64,000 bases of DNA from JAVBMC01 sp031552845 (GTDB lineage Bacteria; Verrucomicrobiota; Kiritimatiellia; RFP12; DVOR01): NCBI GenBank assembly GCA_031552845.1, contig JAVBMC010000047.1, positions 1-64,000 of the forward strand. The letters run 5' to 3'. The number at the start of each line of letters is the position of its first letter. Within the stretch, counting starts at the first letter, position 1. This document shows, piece after piece, positions 7,810 through 16,253 of this stretch. The notes below the pieces were generated by a model, which worked only from the letters and a program-made list of their open reading frames with translations, did no database searches and had not been told where the DNA came from. The translations under genes and the position numbers were made by a program.

Positions 7810-9165
7810 ATGCATTCTGAGATTGAGGCGTTTAATACCGCTTCCTTGAATTATCATAAGGATCCGGTGCCGGGTAAGATCGCTATCCGCGTGTCGAAGC
7901 CGTGCGTGACGAAGGATGATTTGTCGAAGGCTTACACGCCGGGCGTGGCGCAGCCTTGCTTGCGGATTAAGGAGCAGAAGGATTTGGTGAATACTTACAC
8001 CGGACGCGGGAATGCCGTGGCGGTGGTGAGTGATGGGACCGCGGTGTTGGGCCTGGGGAATATCGGCCCGGAGGCGGGCATGCCGGTGATGGAGGGCAAG
8101 GCGGTGCTGTTCAAGCATTTTGCAGATATCGATGCGTATCCGATTTGCTTGGGCAAGGTGTTTAAGGAGGATGGCACAACTGATGCGAAGAAGCTGATCG
8201 ACGTGGTGGAGACGTTGGAGCCGACGTTCGCGGGCATTAACTTGGAGGATATCGGCGGACCTGCTTGTTTTGAGGTTGAGACGACGTTGAAGCAGCGTAT
8301 GGGCATCCCGGTGTTTCATGACGATCAGCATGGCACGGCGATTATCTCGCTGGCGGCGATTTTGAACGCGTTGAAGCTCGTGGGCAAGAAGATCAGCGAG
8401 GCGCGCTTTGTGATCAATGGCGCAGGTGCTGCGGGTATCAGCTGTTCGGAGTTCTACATCCGTGGCGGTGCCCGTCGTGAGAACGTTATCATCTGCGACT
8501 CGAAGGGAGTCGTTTATAAAGGCCGTCCTTCCGGCATGACTGTCGAGAAGGAGCGCCTCGCGACGACCTCCCCTGCCCGCACGTTGGCGGAAGCGCTTGT
8601 CGGCGCGGATGTCTTCCTCGGTCTCTCGGTGCCGAAGTGCGTCACGGGGGACATGGTCAAGAGCATGGCGAAGGATGCCATCATCTTCGCGATGGCGAAC
8701 CCGACGCCGGAAATCTTCCCTGACGAAGCGATCGCCGCCGGCGCAGGCGTTGTCGGTACAGGCCGCTCGGACTTCCATAACCAGGTCAATAACGTGCTCG
8801 GCTTCCCGGGTATCTTCCGCGGTGCGCTGGATTGCGGCGCTTCGCAGATTACAGACGGGATGAAGATGGCGGCTTCGCTCGCATTGGCTGAGCTTGGCAC
8901 GATGCAGATTTCTGATGAAGACAAAGCCAGCCTTGCGGCCTCGTATCCGGAGGATGCGGCGGCAGGCATCTTCAATGGTGAGAATCCACTCAAGCGCGAG
9001 CTTGTGATTCCAAAGCCCTTCGATCCGCGTGTCGTTCCGCACGTCGCCCGCATGGTCGCCGAAGCCGCGATGGCCGAAGGCGTCGCCTTGGATCCGATCG
9101 ATGACCTCGACGCTTACGAGAAGTCCGTGCGCGTCCGTATCACAGCCAGCCAGCAGCAAGCATGA
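7810..9165 (+). CDS. NAD(P)-dependent malic enzyme
   Basis: 451 aa. It decarboxylates malate to pyruvate with NAD(P)+, linking the TCA cycle with pyruvate metabolism in the cytoplasm. Family sequence is clear throughout: AYTPGVAQPCLRIKE, GTAVLGLGNIGPEAGMPVME, DINLED-like segment INLEDIGGPACFEVE, FHDDQHGTA, and a dinucleotide-binding stretch INGAGAAGISCSEF. It is the short form, without the phosphotransacetylase-like C-terminal domain of MaeB. ATG 7810 has GAAAGGGG 9 nt upstream; an in-frame TTG at 7792 overlaps that site and is rejected. The last 4 nt overlap scpA. Confidence 0.93.
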   Translation: MHSEIEAFNTASLNYHKDPVPGKIAIRVSKPCVTKDDLSKAYTPGVAQPCLRIKEQKDLVNTYTGRGNAVAVVSDGTAVLGLGNIGPEAGMPVMEGKAVLFKHFADIDAYPICLGKVFKEDGTTDAKKLIDVVETLEPTFAGINLEDIGGPACFEVETTLKQRMGIPVFHDDQHGTAIISLAAILNALKLVGKKISEARFVINGAGAAGISCSEFYIRGGARRENVIICDSKGVVYKGRPSGMTVEKERLATTSPARTLAEALVGADVFLGLSVPKCVTGDMVKSMAKDAIIFAMANPTPEIFPDEAIAAGAGVVGTGRSDFHNQVNNVLGFPGIFRGALDCGASQITDGMKMAASLALAELGTMQISDEDKASLAASYPEDAAAGIFNGENPLKRELVIPKPFDPRVVPHVARMVAEAAMAEGVALDPIDDLDAYEKSVRVRITASQQQA

Positions 9166-9971
9166 GCGATAGTTCGACCGGCAGCAGTCTCTTTGAAGAG
9201 TACAAGATAGACCTCGACGTGTTTGAAGGTCCGCTTGATCTTTTGCTCTATCTTATCCGGCGCGAGGAACTCGACATCTACGATATTCCGATTGAGCACG
9301 TCACGAAGCAATACATGGCGTATCTCAACCTGATGCGGATGCTCGACCTCAACATCGCCGGTGAGTTCCTCGTCATGGCCACAACCTTGATGATGATCAA
9401 GAGCCGCATGCTCCTGCCAGTCGAGTCCCGCTCGGCCGAAACGGATGAGGAAGAGGATTGGGTAGACCCCCGCCTCGACCTCGTCCGCCAGCTTATTGAA
9501 TACAAGAAGTTCAAAGACGCCGCCAAGAGCCTCATGGAGCGCGAAGTCTACCGCGCCGAATCGTTCGGCTTCGGCGGCGAAGTGGTCGTTGAGCAGGAGA
9601 AGCCCGAAGTCAGCCAGCTGCTTGGCGACATCGGGCTATTCGATCTGCTCACCGCCTTCCAAGGCGTCCTCGACAAAGCCCCCATGGAACCCATCGGGCA
9701 TATCGAACCGATCCGCTGGACGATTCCCGACAAGATGGAAGCCATCATCAACCTCACCAAAGCCGCCCCTGCGGTACGATTCAGCTCGCTCTTTCCCATC
9801 GTCGCGATGCGCGGCGAAGTCATCGTGACCTTCATGGCGCTACTCGAGCTCCTGCGTTTGCGCCACATCGTCGTCACGCAGGATGACACCTTCCACGAAA
9901 TCATCATCGAATCCATTCCCGAAGGCACTCCGGATGCGCACTTGCCGCTCCCCGCTTTCGGCGTACTCTAA
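9162..9971 (+). CDS. scpA: Segregation and condensation protein A
   Basis: 269 aa, the usual length. ScpA is the kleisin of the SMC-ScpAB condensin complex that organises the chromosome. Typical sequence: YKIDLDVFEGPLDLLLYLIR at the N-terminus, IPIEHVTKQYMAYL, and GEFLVMATTLMMIKSRMLLP, with a winged-helix-like C-terminus. It overlaps the malic enzyme gene by 4 nt (ATGA) and is followed 12 nt later by scpB, so the two condensin genes are cotranscribed. Confidence 0.95.
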   Translation: MSDSSTGSSLFEEYKIDLDVFEGPLDLLLYLIRREELDIYDIPIEHVTKQYMAYLNLMRMLDLNIAGEFLVMATTLMMIKSRMLLPVESRSAETDEEEDWVDPRLDLVRQLIEYKKFKDAAKSLMEREVYRAESFGFGGEVVVEQEKPEVSQLLGDIGLFDLLTAFQGVLDKAPMEPIGHIEPIRWTIPDKMEAIINLTKAAPAVRFSSLFPIVAMRGEVIVTFMALLELLRLRHIVVTQDDTFHEIIIESIPEGTPDAHLPLPAFGVL

Positions 9972-9983
9972 AACAGGTCCATC

Positions 9984-11069
9984 ATGTCTGTCAAACCCGA
10001 AGAAGTCCCCCTCCCCGTCGCTCAGAGCCTCCAACAAGTCGTTGGAGCGCTCCTCTTCGGCGCGAACCGCACCATCACCATCAACGACATCCGCGCCTGT
10101 CTCAAACAAGTCGCCGATACCAGCGAAGATGAAACCGTCAAGCTCTACGGGCAAATGACCGAGCGCGAAATCCGCGACGTCCTCGAAGGTATCAAGAAAG
10201 AGTTTCAACGCATCGGCGTCGGCTTCGAGCTCGTCGAAGGCAGCACCGGCTTCCGCTTCCAAACACAAGTCGCCGCAGGCCGCTGGCTCCGCCACCTTCT
10301 CAAGGCCGAATCTCCGGCGCGCCTCACCCGCCCTACTCTCGAAACGCTCGCCATCATCGCTTACCGCCAGCCCATCTCCAAGTCCGAGATCGAGGCCATC
10401 CGCGGTGTCGCAGTCGATTACATCGTCAAAGCCCTTATGGAACTTCAGCTCGTGCGTATCATCGGCCGCAGCGATCTTCCCGGGCGCCCCTTCCTTTATG
10501 GCACCACGCCCTCATTCCTTGAGCACTTCGGACTCAAGAGCCTTGCGGAACTCAATGAGCTTGACCCTACGCTCCAACGTTCCCTCGCTGCCGAGCGTAA
10601 TGCCAAGCACAAGAAGCCGAAACCTATTAAAGAGCTCAAGCTTGAAACCGAGACCGTCCAAGCCCAGCCCGCCGAAGCGGATGCAGCTCCGGCACCTGCC
10701 GAGCCTCAGGACGAACGCAGCTTAGACGAACTTACCGGCGCGCTCGCCTCTGCGCTCACCGACACCAACACCCGCATCGACGAAGTCATCCGCTACGAAG
10801 AGACCGCCACCTTCGACGGTGATGATGACGAACCCGAAGCCGAACCCCCTGCCCCCGAATCATCCGAATCCTCCGATGACGATGCTGAAGAAGATGAAAC
10901 GGACGACGATGACGCCGACGAGTCTGACGAAGATGATGATGGTGACTACTCGGATGAAGACGAGGAAGATGAATTCGACGACGACGATGAGGATGAAGAC
11001 GAGTTTGATGAAGAGGATGAGGATGACGATGACGACGAGAACGAGGACGATGATGAGGACGATCGTTAA
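9984..11069 (+). CDS. scpB: Segregation and condensation protein B with long acidic tail
   Basis: 361 aa. ScpB is the winged-helix partner of ScpA in the SMC complex. Core signatures are in residues 10-200: VVGALLFGANRTITI, RPTLETLAIIAYRQPISKSE, and GRSDLPGRPFLYGTTPSFLE. Most ScpB proteins stop near 200-220 residues. Here another 150 or so follow, ending in about 75 residues almost entirely Asp and Glu. The tail could act as a nucleic-acid mimic or a charge-based interaction region; that is inference. The stop overlaps the next ATG by 1 nt. Confidence 0.93.
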   Translation: MSVKPEEVPLPVAQSLQQVVGALLFGANRTITINDIRACLKQVADTSEDETVKLYGQMTEREIRDVLEGIKKEFQRIGVGFELVEGSTGFRFQTQVAAGRWLRHLLKAESPARLTRPTLETLAIIAYRQPISKSEIEAIRGVAVDYIVKALMELQLVRIIGRSDLPGRPFLYGTTPSFLEHFGLKSLAELNELDPTLQRSLAAERNAKHKKPKPIKELKLETETVQAQPAEADAAPAPAEPQDERSLDELTGALASALTDTNTRIDEVIRYEETATFDGDDDEPEAEPPAPESSESSDDDAEEDETDDDDADESDEDDDGDYSDEDEEDEFDDDDEDEDEFDEEDEDDDDDENEDDDEDDR

Positions 11070-12499
11070 TGCCTGAAGGCCGTCCTATACGCGAAACCTT
11101 CCCCCTCAACATCCTGCTTGAGGGCAAGACCGTGCTAGTCGTCGGCGGAGGCCGCGTCGGCCAGCGCAAGGTGGAGCTTTTGATTGATGCCGGCACCGGA
11201 GTCAAACTCGTATGCCTCGACTGTGTCGCCGAACTGCAAGCGCTTGCAACAGAAGGACGTATCGCCTGGCACCAGCGTCCGTTTGAGTCCGCAGATGTAA
11301 AAGGCACAACGCTCGTCTTCGCTTGCACGGACGACAAGCATGTCAATCGCGATATCCTTGCCGCTGCCCGTGAAGCTGGTGTCCCCTGCTGTTGCGCCGA
11401 TGGCAACTGGGCTGATGGCGATTTCACCACGCCCGCGGTATTGCGTACCGGTGGATTGCTCATCTCCATTTCAACCAGTGGCCGTTCCTGCCGTCAGGCC
11501 AAGCTCGTTAAAGAAAACCTCAAGCGCCATCTCGACGCCATTGAGACGACCGATCTGCTGATCTTTGGCACCAGCCACGAACAGCTCAGCCTGCGCGACC
11601 GTGAGCCATTCCATCTCACCTTCCCCAAGCGCCGTGAATTAGGCGAAATGCTCCGCCACATCTGGGGCATCCATGAGTTTCTTATCCTCAACACCTGCAA
11701 TCGTGTCGAGGTCCTCATGGCCGTCTCGAAAGATGCCGCCATCGGCGATATCCTGCGTCACCTGATGCGCTTTGACGGGCGCGCTCCGGAGCACTATTAC
11801 ATGCACTGCGGCTTTGACGCCTTTGCGCATGCCTGTGAAGTTGCCGCCGGAATGCGTTCGCAAATCCCCGGCGAAGTTCACATTGTCGCTCAGCTGAAAG
11901 AAGCTATTGAAGAGGCCTCCGCTTTCGGTTGGTCCGGGGCACTGATGCGTGAGTGGTGCGATGTTTCCCTCCGCGTCTCCAAAGCGATCCGGCAGGAAAC
12001 CGAGAAGCTGCTGGAGGTCTCTGAGATTGAAGACTGCACCTGCCGCTGGCTCGCCGCGCACCACCCAAAACTCGCCGAGGCGCCAATCATGATTATTGGC
12101 ACCGGTGCTGTCGGACGGGGATTGATTGAGCGTCTTTCGCCGCAGCACAAATGCGTATGGATCTGGCACAAGAACCGTCCGGCTGAAATTCCGGACTCTG
12201 TTGAACTGGTGCAGCTCGAGGAATTGCCCAACGCCCTCAAGCAGGTTCAATGCGTCATTGGCGCGGCGGCGGTTACCGAGCCCCTGATTGCCAATGCACC
12301 CGAAGGCCTTTTGTTAATTGACCTAGGCGTGCCGCCAAACATCTCACCGGCGCTCGCCCCTGTTGATCTGGATACTTTGAAGAACTGGAGCCGCCGCGAA
12401 GCCGGCGTGCTGGAGCTGGCGTGGACGAAATGCCGCGCCGTCATAGATGCAAACCACGATGCTTACGAACGCTTACGCATGAGCGTACAAGGAGGTTGA
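11069..12499 (+). CDS. hemA: Fusion: precorrin-2 dehydrogenase (Met8/CysG-N-like) + glutamyl-tRNA reductase
   Basis: 476 aa. Residues 10-165 match the siroheme-synthase N-terminal domain (NAD motif VLVVGGGRVGQRKVELL; FACTDDKHVNR; STSGRSCRQAKLVKENLKRH). Residues about 170-476 are glutamyl-tRNA reductase, the first committed step of C5 tetrapyrrole synthesis, with the catalytic Cys in LNTCNRVEVL, QIPGEVHIVAQLKEA, and a second nucleotide fold IMIIGTGAVGRGL. Fusing an early enzyme with a siroheme-branch enzyme suggests flux directed to siroheme. The next gene starts 2 nt later; its ribosome-binding site lies inside this one. Confidence 0.9.
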   Translation: MPEGRPIRETFPLNILLEGKTVLVVGGGRVGQRKVELLIDAGTGVKLVCLDCVAELQALATEGRIAWHQRPFESADVKGTTLVFACTDDKHVNRDILAAAREAGVPCCCADGNWADGDFTTPAVLRTGGLLISISTSGRSCRQAKLVKENLKRHLDAIETTDLLIFGTSHEQLSLRDREPFHLTFPKRRELGEMLRHIWGIHEFLILNTCNRVEVLMAVSKDAAIGDILRHLMRFDGRAPEHYYMHCGFDAFAHACEVAAGMRSQIPGEVHIVAQLKEAIEEASAFGWSGALMREWCDVSLRVSKAIRQETEKLLEVSEIEDCTCRWLAAHHPKLAEAPIMIIGTGAVGRGLIERLSPQHKCVWIWHKNRPAEIPDSVELVQLEELPNALKQVQCVIGAAAVTEPLIANAPEGLLLIDLGVPPNISPALAPVDLDTLKNWSRREAGVLELAWTKCRAVIDANHDAYERLRMSVQGG

Positions 12500-12500
12500 T

Positions 12501-14609
12501 ATGCAACAACGTATTGGAACCCGCAAGAGTCCCTTAGCCCTCCTGCAGGCGCAAGCTGCGCTCGCAACATTCAAGGCCGTCATTCCCGGCTTCGGCGGAC
12601 AGCTGTGCGAGATTGAAGCCCTCGGCGACCGCGATCAGAAAACAGATCTGCGTGAAGCTCCGGATGATTTCTTTACACGGGATTTGGATGAGGCATTACG
12701 CCGTGGCGAGATTGACTGTGCCGTCCACAGCGCAAAGGACCTGCCAAGGCCGATGCCTGAAGATATCGACTGGTTCTGGCTGCCGCATGCTGAAGACCCG
12801 CGCGATGCTTGGGTGCTGCCTGCCGGTAAAACCTTTGAGGAGCTCCCCGCAACGGCAGTCATCGGCGTCAGCAGCGACCGCCGCGCCGACTACGCGCGCA
12901 AACTTTTCCCGGATGCGGCTCTCCGCCCTGTTCGCGGCGGCATCCAACGCCGCATCGAACAGCTGGATGCAGGTAACTTCGATGCCCTCCTGCTGGCAGG
13001 CGCCGCACTTAACCGCCTCGACCTGCAAGACCGCATTACGAAATGGATTCCGCTGAGCGAGCTCCAAGTGCCCGAAGGCCAAGGCCGCCTCGCCGTAACA
13101 TTCCTCAAGAGCAGCACCTTCTGGGTGAACCGCCGCAAGCTTTTCACTAAAGCCGTCCGTTTCGTCAGCGCAGGTGCGGGGAGTGCCGATTATTGTACCG
13201 TTGGCGGCGCCAAGTCATTGCAGGATGCCGATGTCTGCCTGCATGACGCTCTTATTGACTCAATGCTGTTGGATGCTTACCTGTTGCCAACGGCTGAGCG
13301 TATTCCTGTCGGCAAGCGTTGCGGAGCACACAGCGTCCAGCAGGAAGACATTACCCAGCGTATTGCCGACTTCGCACGGCAGGGCAAGCGCGTCGTACGT
13401 CTCAAAGGCGGAGATGCCGGCATATTCGGACGCCTTGCCGAAGAAGTGAACTGCCTCGACGCTCTGCAATTGGCCTACAAAGTTTATGCAGGTGTCAGCA
13501 CGCTGACGTCCGCCACCACCGGCACCGGCATGCTGCTCACGCGGCGCGCGGTATCCAGAGGTTTTACGGTGATGACCCCTCGTGCCGAAGGTGACGAGAT
13601 TACAAGTATCTCAGCTAAAGAACGCGTCAAACTCCCGCTGATTCTGTTCATGTCCATTCATCTCGCAGCGGATAAGGCACGGGAACTGCTGGATGAAGGC
13701 TGGGAGAGTGATACGCCGACCGCGTTGGTATTTGATGCAGGCAGCGTCCATGAACAAGTCATCCGTCAATCGCTCAAACAACTTTCTGTTATTCCGGAGA
13801 AGGTGCTCAAAACCACCCTTCCCGGCATCATCATCATCGGCGCCCCTGCCGAAACGCTCTACCCGCAAAACATGGGTGCGCTTAAAGGCAAGCGGGTGCT
13901 GCTCACCTGCAGTGACGCCATCATGCACAAAGCCATCCGCAGAGTCATCGACTTCGGCGGACGGCCGATTCCGATGCCGCTGATCCGTCTGACGCCGACA
14001 CCCCAAGTGCAGGAATACTTGACGAAGTTATCGCAATATGATTGGCTAGTGCTGACGTCTGCATCAGCCGTCCGCTGCTTGATGAAACAGCCTTTTGACG
14101 TACGCCGCTTGCCGAAGATTATGACTTGCGGCCCCGGCACCGCCGCTGAACTGCGTAACTTCAACATCGAGCCCGACTTGACGCCGGAAATGAATTACAG
14201 CGCAGAAGGGCTTGCCGAAACGCTCAAGCCCTACGACTTTACCGGACAAAAGATTCTTCGCTTACGCTCCGACAAGGCAGGCCCGCTATTGGCAGACGCA
14301 CTCAAAAAGAAAGGTGCGGAAGTCGATGATGTCCTGCTCTACAAGAATGAAATCATCGGCCCTGCCACACCGCCAAGCTTTGATTGCGTATTCTTTGCCA
14401 GCGCTTCGGCATTCAGCGCAGCCTCCAAGCTCTGGGGACACGACGTATTCCAAAACAAAACGATTGTCGTGATAGGTCGCCCCACAGCGATGGCCGTGCG
14501 TGCGTGGTATCGTCCGCCGGACATCACCGCCAGCGTGGCGACAGTGGATGGCGCGATTGAAGCATTGGCCGCTTTTGAAGCCCGCTCATGGCTGAGCTCC
14601 GGCACCTGA
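12501..14609 (+). CDS. Triple fusion: HemC (truncated) + uroporphyrinogen-III methyltransferase-like + uroporphyrinogen-III synthase
   Basis: 702 aa. Residues 1-215 match porphobilinogen deaminase (IGTRKSPLALLQAQAAL; DCAVHSAKDLP with the catalytic Asp; PVRGGIQRRIEQL) but stop after the segment equal to the end of domain 2. The third domain, which carries the dipyrromethane-binding Cys, is missing. Residues about 220-455 resemble SUMT/CobA (VVRLKGGDAGIFGRL; AGVSTLTSATTGTGMLLT), although the usual N-terminal GPGDPELLT motif has decayed to GSADYCTVG. Residues about 456-690 are HemD-like (LKGKRVLLTCSDA; YDWLVLTSASAVRCLM). Together these would make uroporphyrinogen III and precorrin-2. AAGGAGG precedes the start. 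Confidence 0.85.
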   Translation: MQQRIGTRKSPLALLQAQAALATFKAVIPGFGGQLCEIEALGDRDQKTDLREAPDDFFTRDLDEALRRGEIDCAVHSAKDLPRPMPEDIDWFWLPHAEDPRDAWVLPAGKTFEELPATAVIGVSSDRRADYARKLFPDAALRPVRGGIQRRIEQLDAGNFDALLLAGAALNRLDLQDRITKWIPLSELQVPEGQGRLAVTFLKSSTFWVNRRKLFTKAVRFVSAGAGSADYCTVGGAKSLQDADVCLHDALIDSMLLDAYLLPTAERIPVGKRCGAHSVQQEDITQRIADFARQGKRVVRLKGGDAGIFGRLAEEVNCLDALQLAYKVYAGVSTLTSATTGTGMLLTRRAVSRGFTVMTPRAEGDEITSISAKERVKLPLILFMSIHLAADKARELLDEGWESDTPTALVFDAGSVHEQVIRQSLKQLSVIPEKVLKTTLPGIIIIGAPAETLYPQNMGALKGKRVLLTCSDAIMHKAIRRVIDFGGRPIPMPLIRLTPTPQVQEYLTKLSQYDWLVLTSASAVRCLMKQPFDVRRLPKIMTCGPGTAAELRNFNIEPDLTPEMNYSAEGLAETLKPYDFTGQKILRLRSDKAGPLLADALKKKGAEVDDVLLYKNEIIGPATPPSFDCVFFASASAFSAASKLWGHDVFQNKTIVVIGRPTAMAVRAWYRPPDITASVATVDGAIEALAAFEARSWLSSGT

Positions 14610-14620
14610 CCGGAGCGCGG

Positions 14621-15433
14621 TTAAATCTTGCCGCTCTTCTGATGCGCCGCCATTTCGGCTTTGACTTCCTGCCAATAACCCTCAAGCTCATCGAGGGAAC
14701 ACTCTTTTAGTACCCGCTGACGTTCACGTGCTTTCTGCTCGACGCCACGGAACCGTGTGCTGAATTTGTCCACCGCATTGCGCAACGCGCTCTCGGCATC
14801 GATGTGGCAGAAGCGGGCGGTATTGACCAAGGCGAACAGCAAATCGCCAAACTCTTCGTGCATGGCTTCGGTGTCTTGCGCGGCGGCGGCTTCTTTAAAC
14901 TCCACCAGTTCCTCTTCTACCTTCGCCAAAGCGCCGCAGGAGTCCTTCCAATCAAATCCCACGCGTGAGGCTTTCTCCTGCGTACGCTGCGCCTTCAGCA
15001 AGGCGGGCAAAGACTGCGGCACGCCATCCAAAGCGGATGAGGTCGGCTTATGTTTGCGTTCTTCTCCCTTGATGCCTTCCCAATTCTTAAGAACAGCTTC
15101 AGCCGTGGCGGCTTTGACATCGCCAAATACATGAGGATGGCGGCGGACAAGTTTGTCGGCAATCGCATGGGCGACATCGTTAAAGCCAAACGCACCCTCC
15201 TCTTCACGGATCAGGCTTTGAAACACCACCTGCAGCAGCACGTCGCCGAGTTCTTCTTTATGCTCCTCAGGCGTGCCTTGATCGATCGTGTGGAGCAATT
15301 CGTACGTTTCTTCCAACAAACACGGGCGGAGAGTTTGCAAAGTCTGTTCACGATCCCACGGGCAGCCGTCGGGCGCACGCAAACGTTGCATGACATCATA
15401 AAGGCGCTCGACGCCCGATAAATCCTTACTCAT
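14621..15433 (-). CDS. mazG: Nucleoside triphosphate pyrophosphohydrolase MazG
   Basis: 270 aa, normal for two-domain MazG. It hydrolyses (d)NTPs to NMP and pyrophosphate, which helps clean the nucleotide pool. Characteristic sequence: LRAPDGCPWDREQTLQTL, LLEETYELL, and EELGDVLLQVVFQ with the metal-binding acidic residues; the second domain has KVEEELVEFKEA and EEFGDLLFALVNTAR. Its start overlaps the end of plsC by 8 nt. It converges on the HemC fusion gene with only 11 nt between the stops. Confidence 0.94.
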   Translation of the reverse strand: MSKDLSGVERLYDVMQRLRAPDGCPWDREQTLQTLRPCLLEETYELLHTIDQGTPEEHKEELGDVLLQVVFQSLIREEEGAFGFNDVAHAIADKLVRRHPHVFGDVKAATAEAVLKNWEGIKGEERKHKPTSSALDGVPQSLPALLKAQRTQEKASRVGFDWKDSCGALAKVEEELVEFKEAAAAQDTEAMHEEFGDLLFALVNTARFCHIDAESALRNAVDKFSTRFRGVEQKARERQRVLKECSLDELEGYWQEVKAEMAAHQKSGKI

Positions 15434-16253
15434 GTTCCCCTTCCTTAACCGGCAATCCCCATGCTTTGTGCTTGTTCAAAATGAAATCCGTGCAAGCGTG
15501 CTGTACTTCCTTCGCATTGCTGCGCTCCACCATCATCGGTTCACCGCAAGCGATGCGCACAGGCGCAGTTAAATCGACAGGCCCCAAGTCCTTGGTATAC
15601 TTGCCCACGCCTAATAAGTCACAGCGCAGGGCAATCGGCACCACCGGCACGCCGGCACGTTCTGCCAGCTTAACGCCGATGGTATTGAATTGCTTGGGAT
15701 TGAACACAGCCCGACGTGTCCCTTGCGGAAAGATCATCAACGACACCCCGCTCTTCAAAATGGCCTCACCTTCATTCAACACCGCCACAAGGTCTTCGCG
15801 CGGATTGCTGCGCCCTAAAGCAATAATAGGCTTACTGCGGAATGCGTCACCGGCAATCGGCACATCCAGCAGGCTCTTCTTCAAAACAATGCCCAATTCA
15901 CCGAACGCCATCAAGGCTGTCGGTAAAATCATGGTCTCCAGCATGCTCATATGGTTTGCTACATAGACAACAGGCATCTTTGTATCGCGCAAGCGCTCAA
16001 ACCCCTCGAGATAGAACTTGCCACCGATACTCTCGATGTCCGTATACATGCCAAACGTCAGCTCTGCCCATCTTGCCCAGCTGAACAACCCCTTGCGCGC
16101 CGACATGCCCGCATTATATAACATCCAAACGAGACGCCAATTCACCCAATATGAAGCACGGAAACCATTCTTCCACGGCTTTTTACACACACCCGGCTGC
16201 GTTTCGTAACTTCCGGTCTCACGGAGTTGCCTATGGAAATCCAGAGAGTTCAT
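15426..16253 (-). CDS. plsC: 1-acyl-sn-glycerol-3-phosphate acyltransferase (PlsC family)
   Basis: 275 aa. The family acylates lysophosphatidate at the membrane in phospholipid synthesis. Block I is VANHMSMLETM, so the usual H-X4-D dyad appears as H-X4-E. Block III is IFPQGTRR (usually FPEGTR), and VPVVPIAL is the fourth block. The family assignment is safe; the altered catalytic blocks leave some doubt about the exact acceptor. The start overlaps the adenosine deaminase stop by 4 nt, and the gene sits in the minus-strand operon proC-ada-plsC-mazG. Confidence 0.88.
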   Translation of the reverse strand: MNSLDFHRQLRETGSYETQPGVCKKPWKNGFRASYWVNWRLVWMLYNAGMSARKGLFSWARWAELTFGMYTDIESIGGKFYLEGFERLRDTKMPVVYVANHMSMLETMILPTALMAFGELGIVLKKSLLDVPIAGDAFRSKPIIALGRSNPREDLVAVLNEGEAILKSGVSLMIFPQGTRRAVFNPKQFNTIGVKLAERAGVPVVPIALRCDLLGVGKYTKDLGPVDLTAPVRIACGEPMMVERSNAKEVQHACTDFILNKHKAWGLPVKEGEHE

